A stretch of 38,774 nucleotides of DNA from Bacillota bacterium (GTDB taxonomy: Bacteria > Bacillota > Limnochordia > Darwinibacteriales > DTU012), in the NCBI GenBank assembly GCA_012798795.1, contig JAAZMN010000038.1:1-38774 (forward strand). The letters are read 5' to 3'. Below the pieces are notes generated by a model. That model made no database searches and was not told the DNA's origin. It saw nothing but the letters and a program-made list of their open reading frames with translations. The translations under genes were made by a program, and so were the position numbers. This document shows, piece by piece, positions 35,903 through 38,774 of this stretch. Numbering within the stretch: the first letter of the stretch is position 1; each line of letters opens with the position of its first letter.

Positions 35903-37219
35903 TTGAACTATCATAATATGTCGATAAACAATAAAGGTCACTTAGAGATTGGCGGTTGTGATCTTGTTGATCTTGCCAGCGAGTATGGCACACCTCTTTA
36001 TGTTCTTGATGAGGAATTAGTCGTTGACAGAGCTGAACAATATCTACAAGCATTAAAAGGACTGCCGGAATATGAAATAGCCTATGCCAGCAAGGCTTTT
36101 ATCTCTCTTGGCATGGCAAAACTAATTGCTAATTTGGGTTTATGTATTGATGTCGCCAGTGGGGGCGAGCTTTATATTGTACTTAAGGCGGGTTTCCCAG
36201 CGGAAAGGATTTATTTTCACGGAAATAATAAATCAATTGAAGAATTGAAACAGGCTCTTAATGCAAATGTAGGGAGAATTGTAGTTGACAATCTCTATGA
36301 ACTTGAATTATTGTCTAAGCTGGCCACAGAATCTAATCGAACTGCGAATATATTAATTAGGCTTACACCGGGAATTGATGCCTATACTCATACTTATATT
36401 AGAACAGGACAGTTGGATTCTAAGTTTGGTATTAGTTTAGCACATGATCAAGCTTTTGAAGCTGTTAAATTAGCAGTTCAGCTGCGAAATATTGAGCTTA
36501 AGGGAGTTCACTGTCATATCGGCTCACAGATTTTTGATGTTTCCAGTTATCCGGTGGCAGTTGATCTTATGATGCGGTTCATTTCAAAGGTAAAGAAAGA
36601 AGGAATCGAGCTTAGAGAATTAAATTTAGGCGGTGGTTTAGGCATTCGCTATATCCCGAATGACCAACCTGTATCCATTGGTGACTTTGGAGAGCTATTA
36701 ACAAAATCCCTAATGCAAGCTGCACAGAAATATAATATCAAGATTCCTAAAATAATAGTTGAACCCGGGCGTTCTATAGTAGGGGAAGCTGGAACGACAC
36801 TTTACCGTATTGGTGCAATTAAAGAAATCAAAGGCGGCAGAACTTATGCGGCAGTGGACGGCGGTATGACTGATAATATACGAGTTGCACTGTACCAAGC
36901 TAGATATCATGGCGCTGCCGCAAATAAAGCTGCCAGTGAAAATGAAAAGTTATATACTATTGTGGGAAAGAGCTGCGAATCATCAGATATTCTCATTAGT
37001 GACATTTATTTACCGAAGCTGGAGGCAGGTGATATATTGGCGGTTTTTGTCACCGGGGCTTATAATTATTCTATGGCTAACAATTATAATGCAATTCCAC
37101 GTTCTCCTGTTGTAATCGCCTATAAGGGGCAGAGTGAATTGTTAATTGAGCGAGAAACATATCAAGATTTGATTCGACTACATAAAATACCTGCAAGGTG
37201 GTGCAAAAATGAATTTTGA
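35903..37219 (+). CDS. lysA: Diaminopimelate decarboxylase
   Basis: YASKAF PLP lysine, GGGLGIRY, PGRSIVGEAGTTLYRIG, GKSCESSDIL, GAYNYSMANNYN; TTG start after GGGAGGA. Confidence 0.95.
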   Translation: MNYHNMSINNKGHLEIGGCDLVDLASEYGTPLYVLDEELVVDRAEQYLQALKGLPEYEIAYASKAFISLGMAKLIANLGLCIDVASGGELYIVLKAGFPAERIYFHGNNKSIEELKQALNANVGRIVVDNLYELELLSKLATESNRTANILIRLTPGIDAYTHTYIRTGQLDSKFGISLAHDQAFEAVKLAVQLRNIELKGVHCHIGSQIFDVSSYPVAVDLMMRFISKVKKEGIELRELNLGGGLGIRYIPNDQPVSIGDFGELLTKSLMQAAQKYNIKIPKIIVEPGRSIVGEAGTTLYRIGAIKEIKGGRTYAAVDGGMTDNIRVALYQARYHGAAANKAASENEKLYTIVGKSCESSDILISDIYLPKLEAGDILAVFVTGAYNYSMANNYNAIPRSPVVIAYKGQSELLIERETYQDLIRLHKIPARWCKNEF

Positions 37220-37823
37220 ACAGCTTGCTTATACGATAATATCAGCAATTTTTGCTATTTCAATACATGAATACGCACATGGATTTGTTGCTTACAAGTT
37301 GGGAGATCCTACTCCTAAAGCCCAAGGCAGACTAACTCTTAACCCCTTAAAGCATCTGGATCCAATCGGAGCATTGATGTTAATTATTGCCAAAGTCGGA
37401 TGGGCGAAACCCGTTCAAATCAATCCTTTATATTTTAAAAACAAGCGGCAGGCTATGATCCTTGTAGCGTTGGCTGGACCGTTAGCTAATATTACTACGG
37501 CTTGGGTTGTAAATATCATCAGTGTATTGTTATTTCGGCTGCCTATAAAACCAAATTTTTTGTTTTCACTTTATTTATTTGCCTGTATTTCTATTGAAAT
37601 TAACATAATGTTGGCTGCGTTTAATTTAATACCAATTCCACCGTTAGATGGTTCGAAAATTGTTGCTAATCTGCTGCCTCTTAAAATGCGGCTTAAATAT
37701 GAACGAATCAGTCCGTATGCTCCGTTGATCTTGATTGTCGGCATATGGACGGGTACACTGAGCTATATAATTAGTCCCCTTTACCGCATGCTTTTTTCAC
37801 TGATTAGAGGATTTTCATTATAA
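37209..37823 (+). CDS. Site-2 protease family zinc metalloprotease (YwhC-like)
   Basis: ISIHEYAHGFVAYKLGDPTPKAQGRLTLNPLKHLDPIGAL (HExxH) and NLIPIPPLDGSKI. Confidence 0.93.
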   Translation: MNFEQLAYTIISAIFAISIHEYAHGFVAYKLGDPTPKAQGRLTLNPLKHLDPIGALMLIIAKVGWAKPVQINPLYFKNKRQAMILVALAGPLANITTAWVVNIISVLLFRLPIKPNFLFSLYLFACISIEINIMLAAFNLIPIPPLDGSKIVANLLPLKMRLKYERISPYAPLILIVGIWTGTLSYIISPLYRMLFSLIRGFSL

Positions 37824-37855
37824 TCAAACTCAATCAAGAATATTAGGTGAGTTTT

Positions 37856-38575
37856 ATGGGTTATTTAGTTAAGCTGGAAATATTCGAAGGACCTTTTGAT
37901 TTACTGCTTAATCTAATTGAAAAAGCGGAGATTGATATTTTTGACATTCCAATTGCTCAAATAACAGAGGAGTATCTTGATTATCTCCGAAAAATGCAAG
38001 AGTTAGACCTAGTTGTCAGCGGTGATTTTTTAGTAATGGCCGCTACTTTATTACAGATTAAAGCCAAGATGCTGTTACCTGCCAAACCCCAAACCGATGA
38101 AGAAGAGCCGGAAGAAGACCCGCGGGAAGAGTTGGTTGAGCGTTTATTAGAATATAAGTTTTATAAAGAAATTGCTGAGATTCTGCAGACGAAAAGCCAA
38201 CAGGCAGCAGGGGTTTATCCCCGTTACTTTTATGATCAGAGTCAACATAAATCCCCAATATTTACTAATCCAATCGGTGAAGCAGATGCTAACACACTAG
38301 CAAAACTGTTTTCCCAAGTCCTGCAGGCTCTTAAAGAGAGTAAAACAGTAACACATATAAAAAGGCGTAGAAGAAGTATGGCAGAGACAATAGCATCCAT
38401 TCGCTTAACCATGTTAAAGCGTAATCAGGTTACATTTAGTGAATTGCTTATCGAGAAAGATCGCTATTATATCTTAATGACATTTTTGGCAGTGCTAGAA
38501 TTAGTTCACATGCAAGAAATTAAAGCTGTGCAAGAACAGGATTTTGGCGAAATCAAACTGATTTTATTGGCATGA
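37856..38575 (+). CDS. scpA: Segregation and condensation protein A
   Basis: VKLEIFEGPFDLLLNLIEKAEIDIFDIPIAQITEEYLDYL. Confidence 0.95.
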   Translation: MGYLVKLEIFEGPFDLLLNLIEKAEIDIFDIPIAQITEEYLDYLRKMQELDLVVSGDFLVMAATLLQIKAKMLLPAKPQTDEEEPEEDPREELVERLLEYKFYKEIAEILQTKSQQAAGVYPRYFYDQSQHKSPIFTNPIGEADANTLAKLFSQVLQALKESKTVTHIKRRRRSMAETIASIRLTMLKRNQVTFSELLIEKDRYYILMTFLAVLELVHMQEIKAVQEQDFGEIKLILLA

Positions 38576-38595
38576 ATTAAGGAGGTAGGGAGAAC

Positions 38596-38774
38596 TTGAC
38601 CTTAGAAGAATCATATAGAATCATAGAGGGTTTGATTTTTGCTGCTCCTTATCCTTTAACTGCAAAGGAAATTGGAGAAATTACAGGCCTGGAACCAGAA
38701 ATGGTGGAACGATTAATTCATAGAATTAAGGAAAAGTATTGCGATGGTGGTATTGTACTGCGTAAAGTGGCAGG
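38596..38774 (+). CDS. scpB: Segregation and condensation protein B (partial, runs off window)
   Basis: TTG start after AAGGAGG; LEESYRIIEGLIFAAPYPLTAKEIGEITGLE..; directly follows scpA. Confidence 0.88.
   Translation, partial: MTLEESYRIIEGLIFAAPYPLTAKEIGEITGLEPEMVERLIHRIKEKYCDGGIVLRKVA

Noticed and set aside
1-38774. CRISPR arrays, tRNAs, rRNA, transposases
   Set aside because: No spaced direct repeats, cloverleaf-like segments, rRNA signatures or transposase motifs were recognised by eye; a tool search would be needed to be definitive.

Overview
Chromosomal housekeeping and sporulation region of a low-GC, spore-forming Bacillota (Clostridia-like by gene content). No rRNA, tRNA, CRISPR array, IS element or prophage was recognised. 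Plus-strand blocks: ymxH-like, nrdR, pgeF (yfiH), ftsK/spoIIIE, truncated RodZ-like HTH protein, UPF0182, spoIIP-like, murC; rimO, pgsA, hypothetical, FtsH-like protease, nifS-like, yuiD-like; cinA, phosphoesterase, recA, recX, rny, ymdB, spoVS, dipeptidase, dodecin, holin-like, spoVAF/gerA-like, a three-gene (R)-2-hydroxyacyl-CoA-dehydratase-activase set, lysA, site-2 protease, scpA and partial scpB. Minus strand: yqhG-yqhH (SNF2 helicase plus partner), a truncated atp operon (atpZ/Q-I-B-E-F-H, no atpAGDC), a UPF0756 protein and a lipoprotein. Main items for follow-up: (1) a split ATP synthase operon ending in a strong hairpin after atpH; (2) a c-subunit with a two-carboxylate motif (E29/E62), suggesting Na+ coupling; (3) the YqhG/YqhH helicase pair, with a perfect hairpin inside the helicase 5' coding region; (4) coupled activase/DUF2229 genes with no obvious dehydratase; (5) probable AUA and AUC start codons for rny and yuiD; (6) several RNA hairpins: RBS-masking at spoIIP, intercistronic at atpE-atpF, palindromes in coding sequence, and a murC terminator inside yqhG. 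No clearly novel defence or biosynthetic system was seen. All calls come from reading the sequence and supplied translations; no searches were run.
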